A stretch of DNA of 64,000 nucleotides, from NCBI GenBank assembly GCA_001414485.1, contig LLEY01000047.1:62001-126000 (forward strand). The letters run 5' to 3'. The position numbers and the translations under genes are program-made. The stretch comes from Calycina herbarum (lineage: Eukaryota > Ascomycota > Leotiomycetes > Helotiales > Pezizellaceae). Below the pieces are notes generated by a model. It saw nothing but the letters and a program-made list of their open reading frames with translations, did not search any database and was not told the DNA's origin. Positions 52,681 through 64,000 of the stretch are shown piece by piece (position 1 is the first letter of the stretch; each line of letters starts with the position of its first letter).

Positions 52681-53093
52681 GTGAGCAATGAATAGAATAG
52701 AATTGAGTAACGGGTAGTTACTCTTACTCGAGAGTAACTACTCTGAGCAACGTCGGCCTGAGTATCGGCGGCCGGACCGTGGATTGGAATAGTACCGGAG
52801 CCCTTAGACAAGCCTTGTCTACTACTAAACTTGTCAATAAATAATAAATAAATAAATGTATTCTTAAGAAGAAAGGAGAGGAAATAGTACTAATACTTGA
52901 AGGTAATTTCTTAAGTAGTGTTTTAGCTTAAATATTATAACAATATAGTCTATTATAACTATAACATATTACTAATATTACTCAGAGTAATATGTAGAGC
53001 AATTACTTTTCGTTACTCAAAGAACTCGTTACTCTTACACTACTCTATCCTACTCAGAGTTCCTCAGAGTAATATTGAATAAAGAGTAATTTC
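52681..53093. repeat. AT-rich repeat remnant built from GAGTAA/TTACTC motifs, possible MITE
   Basis: Both ends of this stretch are packed with TTACTC and its complement GAGTAA. A perfect 8-bp stem hairpin (GTTACTCT ... AGAGTAAC) lies at 52717-52738, and related TTACTC/CAGAGTAA copies at 52979-53092. The middle is AT-rich with TAA/TAG-dense sequence, as in RIP. It abuts the 3' end of the NLR relic. It resembles a decayed non-autonomous DNA transposon, but a clean terminal repeat or target duplication is not visible. Confidence 0.45.
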
Positions 53094-56000
53094 TCACTTA
53101 CACCGATTACAATCAAGCCTCTTCCGAGATTCTATTGAGGGTGACCGTTTGCGTTTCCGTATGTAGCTATCCCGGCTTCTGAAATATGCAACTTCCCTAT
53201 CAATAACCTCTTTCAATTCATCCCTCCCTTCTAGATCCGATGCCATTTCGTGAAAATTGCTGTCATAATAAACGTTGTTTAGGCCTTCAACTGCTGTGAG
53301 GACAATCTCCGTGTTACCCGGATGATAGCGATACGCAGCGAAAGGATCCGCACCATACTTGAGAAATATGATTGCAATTTTGAGCATGCTCTGCAAGAAA
53401 AGAAGCGGCCAACTTTCCCGGGAGCAAAGGTACTCTAAGAAGACAGTCCATAATGTCCCACCATGTGCAAGGGGTATATTGGGGTCGAAACCATGGCTTA
53501 GAATGGTTTCCCAAGTACTTATCTGCAAATCCGGCGTTTAAGTCATCCAACTGGTTGAACTGGGGAATATCATAGCAACATCTTTGAGAATTTCTGCAAA
53601 AGAATCTATGCCGGCCGAGAAGAGCAGAATCTCCAGCAAATCGCTGAAGTCCCTTGTAAGGTTATTGTTGCGGTATGCGTCCAAATATTCGTGCAAGACA
53701 TGGACTTTGCCTATCTTCGTTTTAGGACTTACGCCATGTCTCAGCATCATTTTCAACATGGACGTAATTTTGCTTTCAATTGGTACTGTATGCGCTACAT
53801 GTTGTGATATACCCAACGCAGCGGCTAGTAGTGAGCCACCATGCGAGGAAACCAATTGCGGCTGCTGGCTTATTTCTTCTCTAACATAAATGACGAGTCC
53901 TTTTCGTACAGCATACTCAAGGAAGTCTGTTGGAGACTCGGTAAAGTAGTGGTATCTCTTCTTTCCAGCTGAAGCCAGTTCAGTGAGTGTCGGTCGGTCT
54001 GATACCTCACGCTCCTCTTCTGCAAAGGACGCGAAATTAAGCACGTTGCAAATTGCCTCCATAGCGGTAACGCATTCAATTCCAGGAACAATCCCAGGAG
54101 AAGGACTAGTCTTCAGTCTCGCCAGCAAGGCGCGGCTTAGTACTAGAGAAATATTGAAGGTTTCTGGTGTCAGGGTGTTCAAGTTCGACTGCGCGTCTTT
54201 TGTACGGAGAAAATCGCGAAGAGTACGGTGGAGGAACTCAACCATTTTTTGAGAACGACCAACCCTATATCTACCAATCGTAGAAACTTCTAAAAGTCCT
54301 TTGGTGACCCCGTTGATTCGCCGCTGCATCTTACTTTCATGAAGCTGGGTTTGTGCCTCATTGAAGGGAACAGGAGCAAGTTTGATTGAGAACTCCAGAT
54401 CCTCCAAGCCTTCGTCAAGAAACGAATAAGTCATTAGGAGAGCGGGGTCTCCACCGCTAAAGCAGCTCGGAGCATACAGGCTAGCTTTTCTTGATAGATA
54501 GGATCTGTTGACTTCATCATATGCGAAAAGTAAGCGTCCAAATCAGTAGGCAGCGACTCAAGTCTTCTCTGTAGCATTGCTATTTCATCCCCATTTGACA
54601 GGCCGTCTTGTAAAGAGCGAATGACAAGATATACCCACAGAAATACCCCTTGAGCACGCTTGACTATCTCTGCAGCCAGTTTATGATGCTCTATTCGGTA
54701 CTGGAGCTGTGATGCCCATTTCACGGGTAGGCGGAGCTTGTTTATAGAATAAACTTCAATGTCATTCTCGGTTAAATCCTGCATATAAAGCTTGCGATTA
54801 TCTGCACCCCCAAGCGTATCCTCAAAGCAATTCCAGGGTCTACTTGAGAGACACAATTTGATGTTTGGGGACGACTCAACAATGCTGAGAAAACTCTCAA
54901 GGAGCTCAAAATGGTCTCCTTCATACTCATCGAGGCCATCAATGAAGAAACAGAATTTTTGGGATGTTGATGCGCAACCTTGAAGAACTGCAAAAGCTCT
55001 CTTAAGTTCACCATATCCCCAAAAGGCTTTACGCTCGAGCTTATTTGGTATCCAACGGTGGTGGCAGACTCTTGGTATAAGTTCGGGGTGCTGACGTAGT
55101 ATTTCGCACAAAAGTGATTGCATCAGTCCCTGAGTAGACTTTTGCATATCTGTTCCGGGATTTCAAAAGTAGAAGCTGGCTGTATTTAATTTCGAAGGGC
55201 CAGCCCATCGATGCAAGCACTCCATAGTCTTTGGAATATCGCAAATGTGCTTCATCAGTGTTGACTTCCCTGAGCGTGGTTTACCGGAGACCCAGAATAT
55301 ACCATCTTTAGATTCCAACCAGCATTTGAAGCCAATTTTGGATCTAATGTCGCTTACTGGTAATTGGTCCGCGTCGAAAACCCAATGGAAGGTTTTGCTG
55401 TGTGCTTCAGCAATTCGAGAGTGCCTAGCTAACATATAATCGTATTGCAGGCTTTCAACAATATCAATTTCCCTTGATATGTTTTCGAATGTAGAGAAGG
55501 AGCGTGTGAGAAGGTTCGTGAATCGTTCGAGATCTGTTTTTATGGGTTTGAGAGAGCCATCGACATGGAGTCTTTTTAATTCGTTTAGGAGACTTGCGAA
55601 CTCATTTTCCCTATCCACCTTTGCATGCTGGTTTTGTTTCTGTAGATCTTCAATTTTTTCGGAAATTGATTTCTGTAATTTATGTATTGTGTGGGAAATA
55701 GAGTCTTCACCAGCGCTATGTTTCAAGATTAATTAGCAGAAATTCCCCTTTATACAACGAGAAGAAGTTGTTTGTCCTTACCACAAGGCAGCCACAATGT
55801 CGAAAGTGACCTGGTCTCGCAGAGAACTCAGCCTTTTCTGCAATGCCAGAATTTTGTCCTTATGCCATACACTTGCCAGTGCTTTACAGAAACTGGTCCA
55901 TTTCTTGTGACGACCGTTTCTCGGCTCGAGTGCATGGATGGTCTGGAGGAGTTCGTCTGCCACTCTTTTGCATGCTTCAAGTGTGGCAGAAAATCCACCA

Positions 56001-56188
56001 TTCGGCGTAGGGTTGAGTTGAACGCCAAATCCGCGCAGACTCTCTGCGATATATTCTAGCTCGAGATTTTCGGCAGTTGCGGTCCCAGAGTGGTAAATTC
56101 TACTGCTTTCGGTCAGAATTTTTGAAGTAAAGTCGATGAAAGTAATGATGTTGCCAGCGAGGCCGATCGCAGAGACGGGATCGAGCAT
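53094..56188 (-). pseudogene. NACHT-type STAND (fungal NLR-like) gene, disrupted, about 1000 codons
   Basis: Exon 1 (56188-55782) codes the fungal STAND N-terminal domain (MLDPVSAIGLAGN start). A 66-bp intron leads in frame to 55715 onward. The nucleotide-binding region has Walker A SGKPRSGKST (about 55290-55260) and Walker B FFIDGLDE (about 54950-54925), then an SSRPW sensor segment. The following helical region resembles the segment after NACHT in many fungal proteins (DUF7791-like). Three lesions: TGA at 55165-55163, where relatives have Trp; a 1-nt shift at about 54434-54440 (stop TAA overlapping ATG); and TAA at 53540-53538. No WD40, ankyrin or TPR repeats follow. Such proteins sense ligands and trigger incompatibility or immunity-like death. 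This copy should be inactive unless read through. Confidence 0.85.
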
Positions 56189-56336
56189 CTCTTTGAGCCG
56201 AGTTCATGGCACAACCGACTGTGAGAGTTTAGAGTTGTATTGTTTTCGGGATTCTGATCTAATGATGGGAGACGAGGGGACTGTAAAAGTCTGTCATTGT
56301 ATAAATTTCTATATTTCAAGAAGGGTCAGACAAGGC

Positions 56337-56546
56337 TCACTCAGCCTTGAGCTGTTGAGCAGGCAGATTTGATACTTGGCCAGCTACCACGGTAACATTG
56401 GCTGCGGGCTTTTCCACCAACCGAAAAAAAGCGATCGCCCTAACAATGCTATCCATATCATTGAGTTGCCCTGCGAGCTGGGCCACTAACTGAAAACGGT
56501 TTTCATCGCCGGCGACCTCCATACACGTGACCCACCATTTGATCAT
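56337..56546 (-). CDS. Possible small hypothetical protein, 69 aa
   Basis: ATG at 56546 and TGA at 56339-56337. The peptide has natural composition: an amphipathic helix around LVAQLAGQLNDMDSIVRAIA, then a Val/Ala-rich end. It lies about 150 bp upstream of the NLR relic on the same strand. No domain, signal peptide or membrane segment. It could be a real orphan small protein or an old 5' exon of the NLR locus. Confidence 0.35.
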   Translation of the reverse strand: MIKWWVTCMEVAGDENRFQLVAQLAGQLNDMDSIVRAIAFFRLVEKPAANVTVVAGQVSNLPAQQLKAE

Positions 56547-57074
56547 ATTTAGCCTGTAATTCTATCTCCTTTTGGCTCGTGCGGTGGGGGGACTAATAAT
56601 TTGCGATATACGAAACAGTTCTTTTCAAAGCATCCCTCCCATGTGATATGTATGTACGGACGGACTTCATTCATAATTTTGATGTTGAAATAATATTCTA
56701 GCCTGGTACCATTCTTAAGAAGTGTAAGTCAAGCAGTACCAACTCCACACCGTGTATTAATATGGGAAATGAGGCTCGCCTAGCGTCACTCTTGACATCA
56801 GCTAGTGAGACCGTCTTCGAGCGAGTTCTCTTAGTTCCCACGATATATTACATCACAAAGAAGGCATGAGAAGAACTAACCAAAGAACCCGTCCTCAAAT
56901 ACCGATGGCTTTCCTTTTTCTGAACTCTTCTTCCTTCCCAAACTTTCTTCTTCCAACCCTTTCTTTCCTCGGATTTCGCAGCAATCCTTAATCACAAACA
57001 CATTTCCAACACTTCAGAATTACCATACCAGCACCAAGAGTGACCGACTCACTGACTCACCACCCATTTCAAAA
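56547..57074. promoter_or_regulatory. Upstream region of the WDxSG protein gene
   Basis: 528 bp. The last 150 bp are C/T-rich with CTTTC and CAACC runs, typical of a fungal promoter and leader. No gene is seen. Confidence 0.5.
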
Positions 57075-58706
57075 ATGGAAAACACCACCCCACAAAGACC
57101 GGGAATGATCATGACTGGAAACATGAACTCCAATGACTCCACTCCCCAAACCGGCACTTCATCAACCCGATTCTCCAGAGCTTCCACAGTCCTCACAATT
57201 CCTGTCTCACCAACCCTTTCCATCTCTCTACATGAGAAGTTAGAATCACTTCCAACCCACGAACGAGAAAGACAATCTTTCGGAAGTGATGTTTTAAATG
57301 AGGTTCCAGCGTGGGATCGTTCTGGTCTTATCTTGACACCATCCGAGGATGGTTTCTTTATAGACTACCTGGCTATTGAGTGGCAAGCTATTTTTCCTGC
57401 CTGGGATAGGTCTGGTTCTATCTCATCAAGTTTCAACGACGACTACGACGAATTCGTTGAAGATCACCAAACCTTCGTGTGGGGAGGTGACTTCATTGAC
57501 GAGAGTGCCTCTGAAGATCACGAGAATATAGAATGGGGAGGAGACTTCATTGAAGAAATTGGCAGCCCAGAATGGGATGTATCTGGTGTCACCGACCCTA
57601 GATATATCTTCACCGAAGATACAGTCGAAGCAAACGACAACTCTGCATGGGATGTATCCGGAGTCACACACCCTAGATACCTCGTCGCAGCTAGCTGGGA
57701 TCACTCTGGAGTCTACCTCACAACATCAACAACCTATCTCGTCTCATACCAAAACAACATGCAAGAAAACGAAAGCGCAATGTTGGGCCAACAATATCTC
57801 GACACCTATCTCAATCCCCCAAACAGCCACAAGATCTCCTACTATCTCGAAAACCTCCCCGAAGAACTAGAGTTGGACTGGCAACAATATCTCATCCAAT
57901 CCATGGAAGGCAAAGATGGAATTCTTGTCAGCGAGTCCGCATATCTAGAGAACTTCAACCAATTTATCGATCAACTTGAACTTCCCGTTGAAGCAAGAGT
58001 TAATTCCGAACGAACACTCAGCATCGCTTTCTCCGATGATGATGTCAGCGATGGAGATAGTTTCTACTCAGCACACGAAGACCAAACAACCCACGCAGAG
58101 TTATTTAAGCCTCGTCTGTTAAGCGAGCTCGTGGAAAGTGGAAGAAGATCCACCGACAACCTTCTGCGAGGCCGATCACCGGAACGACATTTTGTCATCT
58201 CAGAGGAGGTTAAACGACCACACTCCCTAGGCGATATCATCGCAATGCACCCGGCGGTTCGAAACCGCTCGCTCGCACAATTCGAAGCCGATTTATCTCT
58301 TGGTTTGGTTGTAACCCGCCGCCCAGGTCATACACCGGCACCTTTCCATGTTTCAATCGAGCCCATGATGAGCGGTGGTCGTTCATCCGGAAATTCTCGT
58401 CCATCTTCTCGGTCTTCAGGAATCTTACCAGCCGGAGATGGAACCCGTATTTTGGAGCCGATGAAGATGGAATCCGAGCAGAGGGTAAACCGTATGTCCA
58501 GCTTCCGTAGTAAAATCAGTAGAAGCAACTCTAGAGCATCCAAGGAGTATAAACCAAACATGGAACGCCTCATTAAACCGGATCCTAATTATATACCTTC
58601 TCTCGGGGAATTGAAGGAGAGACCAGTAAGACGCAAGAGATTCGACAAGTTCCGTGAGAAGATTAAGTTCTGGCGCAAAAAGGAGAATTCGGAGGTTGAG
58701 GCTTGA
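57075..58706 (+). CDS. Orphan protein with degenerate WDxSG repeats, 543 aa
   Basis: A single ATG-initiated exon with no stops. The N-terminal half carries five copies of a WD[RVH]SG motif at residues 80, 110, 167, 192 and 208, two of them in a longer WDVSGVT-PRY unit. Two WGGDFI[DE]E motifs lie at 136 and 154 between them. The middle is acidic and helical. The C-terminal third is Ser/Arg-rich and ends in a basic segment (RRKRFDKFREKIKFWRKK, 519-536) that could bind membranes, RNA or act as a nuclear signal. There is no signal peptide or transmembrane helix. I do not recognise the family. The repeats look like internal duplications that have diverged. Confidence 0.75.
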   Translation: MENTTPQRPGMIMTGNMNSNDSTPQTGTSSTRFSRASTVLTIPVSPTLSISLHEKLESLPTHERERQSFGSDVLNEVPAWDRSGLILTPSEDGFFIDYLAIEWQAIFPAWDRSGSISSSFNDDYDEFVEDHQTFVWGGDFIDESASEDHENIEWGGDFIEEIGSPEWDVSGVTDPRYIFTEDTVEANDNSAWDVSGVTHPRYLVAASWDHSGVYLTTSTTYLVSYQNNMQENESAMLGQQYLDTYLNPPNSHKISYYLENLPEELELDWQQYLIQSMEGKDGILVSESAYLENFNQFIDQLELPVEARVNSERTLSIAFSDDDVSDGDSFYSAHEDQTTHAELFKPRLLSELVESGRRSTDNLLRGRSPERHFVISEEVKRPHSLGDIIAMHPAVRNRSLAQFEADLSLGLVVTRRPGHTPAPFHVSIEPMMSGGRSSGNSRPSSRSSGILPAGDGTRILEPMKMESEQRVNRMSSFRSKISRSNSRASKEYKPNMERLIKPDPNYIPSLGELKERPVRRKRFDKFREKIKFWRKKENSEVEA

Positions 58707-61700
58707 AGATAGATTTTGTGTCTGGAAAGGCAGAGGAAGCCCGAATATGAGCACGAATCTCATAAATTGAAGGAAAATAAACTCGAGAGTTATAGAGATA
58801 GAGGGTATACGATTTAGAACTTTTATTGGTTTAAACAATTGGCGTTGTGGTGTTTCATAGAAGAAAATAGACAGAATTCAAAACATAAACCAAATCTCAT
58901 GCTTCAAGAAGTGAAAAAGGTGAAATTATTGTGCTGCATCTTCGCAATTCCACTAAAAAACTGATAAAGTGCTATTTTGCAAGAACTAGAATCTAGAAGC
59001 CCTCCAATCATGACCACGATGTTCGAACTAAAATAAGAGTATCATAAGTACCGGAGAAACAAATCTGCTTTTGCAGAAAAGACAAGCTGGAAATAATTGA
59101 CACTGGTTAAAATAAAAGGTCTCCTAGGGCAAAGTCTCTCTCTCAAAAAATCTCTGTTGTCCGGGAGCAGCTCAACACTCTAGGTTTCATTTCTCGCTTG
59201 ATTCTGGTCTCCTGATCCTTCAAAGCGGGCTCACTCTCTACGATGGAACTTCCCGGTCTACATTCCCCTCGAATTGTAAGTTAAGAAGTATAAAGGTAGC
59301 TGAACTCTCTGTAGAGATTCTATGAACGACATTTCCTAGCATGTCAGATATATCAAGGTAGAACAAACCAATAGATTACATTCACATACGAAGAAGATGC
59401 TAGATCGACAATCAAACGTCTGGAAACAAAAAGGCAGAAGAGGTTCTAAACACTGTTCCAGAATTATCTCAGCGCACAACAGGGAAATTTGCTGCAAATG
59501 CCCATCGTTGGGAATTTCCAAAAGCCCACTCAGGTAAACGAGACGAAATCGACGACAAGAAAGCAAACGACAATAAATCGCCTCAAATTTTAACCGTAGT
59601 TCTGAACCCTCTTATCAGCACAATATATATAGTTCCCACCAGAATCACAGTCCCACTCGAGTTTCAACATCTAGAATATAACGACCACAGGTTTATCTTT
59701 AGACCCTGAGTCTGATGAAAGGACGTAGTTGGGATTCACTTGAGATACACCCCAAAAGCAAATGCGCTGGCCTCCTTTATAAACTTTAAAGCATGCGGAA
59801 ATCGGTACGGAACTTAAGTTTTTTGATCTTCCTGTTTAAACCAGAATGGGAAGCCCAACGTCCTTACACACATACGCGCATGCTAAAACATAGACTCCCA
59901 ATTTCCTAACTTCCGCTTCATGTATCACATTCATCTTCCTTTGAAAACTCGCACCAAAAATAATAGCTGACTTCTCCAAGTGTCCTACGAGAATATCCTC
60001 ACTCGTAGAATATCTCAAAGGAAGATCAAGTACAAATTGAGACTTACAGCGACTGAATTCTCTTAGGATTGATTCCAGATCCACTTTCGCGGTAACTTCA
60101 AGTCTGACTCTCTATCGAAATTCCACGTCCAACATAAACCCAGTTTCTTAGAAATCTAGCTATGTCAAAGTAGAGAGAACCAAGGTATCACATTCGTCTA
60201 CAAACCGCCGTCTCGAAAGAAGCAAACAAAGTCACACAACACTTGGGCGAACAGGATCATGTGGGACCAAATGCCAACCTGCTTCAACAAAAAACCAGGT
60301 TAGAATATGGTACTCAGGAAATGGCCTAAAACACTCTGTTTCAGAAGTTCTCTAGCTCTCACAGATCAACTTGGAAAAAATCTACTCGGATGGATGAATG
60401 AAAAGGGATCGACGACAGGAGAATGAACAATAACAAATCAAAACTTCACAATTTCTAACCACATTCCTGAGCTAATGTTTTCCAGCCGCAGCAAGCTAAG
60501 TTATATCATAGCCCACCAACAAAACAGTCCCAAGTATAGTCCAAGATTCGAATTGCAGCGACCAACCAACGAACTCAGGACCACCAAGAATGCCTCTGTA
60601 TGGCAGGAAAACAACAATACCCCAGAGTAAGATACGAGCATAACCGATAAACCAAATATAGCAGATGTTGTCCCTAAAAACGGTCGATAACTCCAGTAAT
60701 TTTTCATATCCCTAAATATAAATAGAAAAAATAATTCATACAATCCCCAAATAATGAATTAAAATAGTCCTCTCAAGCGTAGGATCGCCACCTTAGAGCT
60801 CGGACGGGGTGGAGGCGGTAAGAGGATCGATCCGATCGAGGAAAATATACCTAGAAATGGAGGGTTTCACACTGCTCAATTTATTTCACAATACTACTCT
60901 TCCAAACATAGAGCCACTACTGCCTTAGAACTCCGAAGCAGTAGTAAAATTTGGATAAAATAGAAAAAATACCTCTTTCTTCACATCGCTACATTATCTT
61001 CAGCCTGAATACATAACCCCCATTATCTCTCATATTCACAAGTCCAATGTACCAACGCGACCGAGCACAACCTGATCCTAGTCTTTTGCGACCCACAACA
61101 CGAAAGACATCACCACAATATCAAAACGACTCCAAGAAAAAGTGCAAGATTCGAGATAAACAGTTCTTTTCGTTCAAAAACATCGCCCTTCAATTCCGGA
61201 CCAACGAAAAAGACTCAAGAGAAATCGACAGCAGAAAATTAAACGACGGTAATTCAATATTTTCTCGAACTCCAACCAGATTCCCAAACCTTTTCATGTC
61301 CGAGGCACCTCCTACCATACCCAGGTAAGTTGGGCGACTTGGCCAACACCTGATTACGGCAGCGAAGGTGGTAGAATGCCGGTGGGGTATTGCTGGGTGG
61401 CGGGAACTTGCGCTGGGAACAGCATACTCTGTAAGTTTAAGCAATAAACAAAAAAAAAACCAAAAACTGGAACAGTTCTTGGGTAATTCCCTAGCACCCG
61501 AGTTACACCATGACTCGGGTGCCAATTACCAAATGCGCAAGCACTCTTTGTAAATCCCGATGGGGAATTCAAAACTTCCTAATACGCCATACATCATCAT
61601 AAATCTCACACTCTCTCATTCATAACCACTTTCCCCACTTGAAGTATATCCCCAACCCCCAATCTAATGACTGAACATATAATCAACAGCTCAAATGTAT

Positions 61701-62496
61701 CCAGGGTATAAAACCAAAATTTCGTGATGGAAGACGAGACATTGGTGTTGTAAATGTCTCACGAAGTATGTATGCAAGAAAACCTAAAAGGCCAAGGCAA
61801 AATCTTATATCTTCAACCGAAAGTTATGCTTGCTCCGAAACTTGAAGTCAGGCCCTTTAGAATCTACTCGAATGAGGAAAAAAGAACATTGACAGCAGCA
61901 AAATAAACAACAACAAATCAATCCCCCGAAAGTTTATTAGGGGGTATGGGAGGGAGACTTAACACTTTGCTCATCAATAGTACTGGCTTCCATCTCGAGA
62001 TCGCTGAGGGGCATATGTAGCATACCCATACCCGCACTGCCCAGCTTTCTCCCCATGTTGCTGGATTGGCAGAATTGGCTAACACACTGGTGTACTCGTC
62101 AACCCATCAACAGACTTGACGATACTTATTCTCAAGTTTTCCATCTTGTCAGCAGACAGTGAGACCCGAGAGAAAAGAGTCATCATTGTCAAGTGGGGGA
62201 AATCTTCAAACCCTTCAACATGAGATGGCGCTACACAAGACAAGGAAGTATAAAGCGTCTCTCATGCTCTCAACTTCATCGAAGTCTCCTCACAAACTGT
62301 TGCGCACGAGACTGAGGTGGAAATAGTACTAAAATTACTAATTAGTACCTAAAAAAACCTAAGGTAACTATCCTCCATCCAACCCACCCAACCAATACAC
62401 ACCCACAACAATAGCCATTCCTAATCCTATCTCTCTCATCCCCCACCTCATTCATAAATTATCGCCAAAACCATGCTACCCTACATCAGCCAACAC
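58707..62496. other. Gene-poor region between the WDxSG gene and annexin
   Basis: About 3.8 kb. The frame 61047-61328 (plus, ATG start, 93 aa, basic) is followed by a GTAAGT donor at 61325 and might be an exon, but no convincing continuation or homology is seen. The rest holds only short frames. Codon-like structure is weak throughout. Confidence 0.45.
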
Positions 62497-64000
62497 TCAC
62501 TCATAAAGACAAGCAACTAATAACTTCTCATAATCCCCCGTCGTCTCGCCCGTAATCCTACTCTTCAGACTCCTGTGGAACTTATGTTGATAAGCACCCT
62601 TAACCTGCTGCATATGATTGCGATCCCAATGGATGCGAACCACTCTGTTGGTGAGGAGAGCGTCTTTGGTACCAGCGCCTGCCATTGCGTCTTCGAGTAG
62701 GAGAGCGTCACGCATGGCTTTGTCGGTTCCGGTGCGGAGTTGGTGGAGGAGGGCTAGCTCCATGTGGCCGGAGAATTCCTGTGTTTATTAGTATGGGAAT
62801 TGGCCGATCGGACGGATGAGAAAAAAAGGGGAAATTGGGGGGAGACATACGCTCTTAATAAGCGTATTTAAATCCCGTCGGAATTTCTGCCGGTACGTAT
62901 GCGCAATAGCTCTAATCTGAGCATCACTCCGCTGCGTCAAAATATTACAAACCATCAACTCATCCGTCCCCATCTTTCCCTCGGTAGCTTTATACAATTC
63001 CTGCACATCCGCATCAATTTGCTGCGGTACGACAGGTGTACTCTCCTCATTTCTGTTGGCAGCCAAAACCATCAAGAAATGTCTCTCGGTTTTCATACTC
63101 AAATCACCCTTAACATCCGCCTCCAGATTTCTCCTGAAGGTCTTTTGATATGCCTCTTTGATCGCCCGCATATCCGCGTTCGAGCGTCCGAGTAAGACAT
63201 CGTTTAATACCTTCTCCTTCGTACCAGGTCCACCCATAGCTTGACGGAGGAGATGGACATCTTGCGCCAAAGGTCCGCGAGCGAGGGCACAAAGTCCTTC
63301 TTCAAACCATCCACTTGTTTCGCTTTTTAAATCCGCAATTAGGTCTCTGCTGAAACGGTAATTGAATGATTGTCGAAGGACGTTGATTTGAAGAGGGTCT
63401 TTTTGTGAGAGTACGCGGATCAAGGTCTTCTCATCTGTTCCGAATCCTTTCATTGCTTTTCGGAGGGCTTCTGCGTCTTGGACTCCGCCCCATTGTATTT
63501 GTTGCGGTGGTCCGTAACCAATTGAGGGAGGGGTAGGAACTACGTATCCGCCTTGGGGTTGCCCATATTGTTGAGGTGGTGGTTGTCCGTATTGCTGAGG
63601 AGGAGGAGGTTGACCGTAGCCTTGGTTTTGGGGAGGGTATGGGCTGTGTGATTGTTGCGGTGGGGGGTATTCTATTTTCTTCTGTCAGCCATTGTATATT
63701 CTAAAATCCCAACCCATGTATAAGCTCACGACCTGGAGGGGGAGCACCGTAGGGCTGTTGAGGTGGTGGTGCTCCGTAACCTTGGTTTTGAGGAGGATAT
63801 GGACTATGCGATTGTTGTGGAGGATATTCTGTCTTGCTGTCAGTCTTCGCATATTGCTATCTAAAATGATATTTACTTACGACCTGGCGGGGGACCTCCG
63901 TAACCACCTTGATGCGGAGGTGGTGCGCCGTAGCCTTGATTTGGAGGCGCACCGTAGGGAGGTTGTTGGTAGCTGCCCTGTGGGGGGTAAGGCTGTTGCT
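62497..64000 (-). CDS. Fungal annexin, 3' part; N-terminus beyond the window
   Basis: A Ca2+-dependent phospholipid-binding protein acting at membranes. Exons seen: 64000-63884 (open at the window edge), 63828-63733, 63671-62851 and 62778-62497, with TGA at 62499-62497. The C-terminal core has four annexin repeats with the Gly-x-Gly-Thr loops MKGFGTDE, GGPGTKEK, GKMGTDEL and GAGTKDAL. The fourth repeat lies mainly in the last exon. The N-terminus is a long Pro/Gln/Gly/Tyr-rich tail, as in filamentous-fungal annexins, and is encoded by repeated exon-intron modules: each intron starts GTCGT after CCAG and each next exon starts AATA. The core looks complete and functional. Confidence 0.92.

Noticed and set aside
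61190..61525. 111-codon minus-strand frame and small spliced plus-strand candidate near 61290-61440
   Set aside because: Splice-like signals are present but the products are short, lack recognisable features and compete with each other.

Overview
This window reads as nuclear DNA of a filamentous ascomycete (Pezizomycotina). The evidence is short GT-AG introns of about 47-120 bp, a Zn2Cys6 regulator, a PDR-type ABC transporter, a NACHT-type STAND protein, a fungal annexin and transposons soaked in C-to-T/G-to-A changes of the repeat-induced point mutation (RIP) type. The gene content would suit the Leotiomycetes, but the sequence alone does not settle the class.

Layout. 1-9250 is a nest of dead transposons. 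It holds a 5'-truncated Ty3/Gypsy pol, an antisense coiled-coil remnant, and a complete 5.5 kb Gypsy chromovirus (3575-9096). The chromovirus has 242-bp LTRs and sits inside a decayed pogo/DDE transposase gene. 9630-19327 carries a small unknown gene, an intact Zn2Cys6 transcription factor (minus, nine-exon scale model worked out here with a 17-nt microexon) and, divergently, a heavily broken PDR-type ABC transporter. 19759-20559 is DPM1 (dolichol-phosphate mannose synthase). 21452-22784 is a Tc1/mariner element with perfect 38-bp inverted repeats and a dead transposase, followed by a small secreted-protein gene. 24130-31127 holds a RING protein, an acidic protein with a C-terminal membrane segment, a decayed unknown gene and a short-chain dehydrogenase. 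31870-35416 is a head-to-head housekeeping pair, TMA7 and the PRP4 spliceosomal kinase. 35417-44075 is mostly non-coding with weak gene candidates. 44076-45662 is a Ran1/Pat1-like kinase set in very large gene-free flanks (about 4.5 kb upstream and 7 kb downstream). 53094-56188 is a NACHT NLR-like gene broken by two stops and a frameshift. 57075-58706 is a protein with a degenerate WDxSG repeat. The last 1.5 kb is the 3' part of an annexin gene whose proline-rich N-terminus is encoded by duplicated exon-intron units.

How the genes relate. TMA7 (translation), PRP4 (splicing), DPM1 (glycosylation) and annexin are ordinary conserved functions. The accessory layer shows recurring decay: the transporter next to a still-open regulator, the NLR, and all transposons. 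I did not find a convincing new multi-gene system. The most informative structures are the nested insertion whose removal restores a reading frame, the regulator/dead-transporter pair, the NLR relic, the orphan secreted protein beside the Tc1 element, the WDxSG protein and the duplicated annexin exons. All exon boundaries were derived by eye from splice signals and frame continuity.
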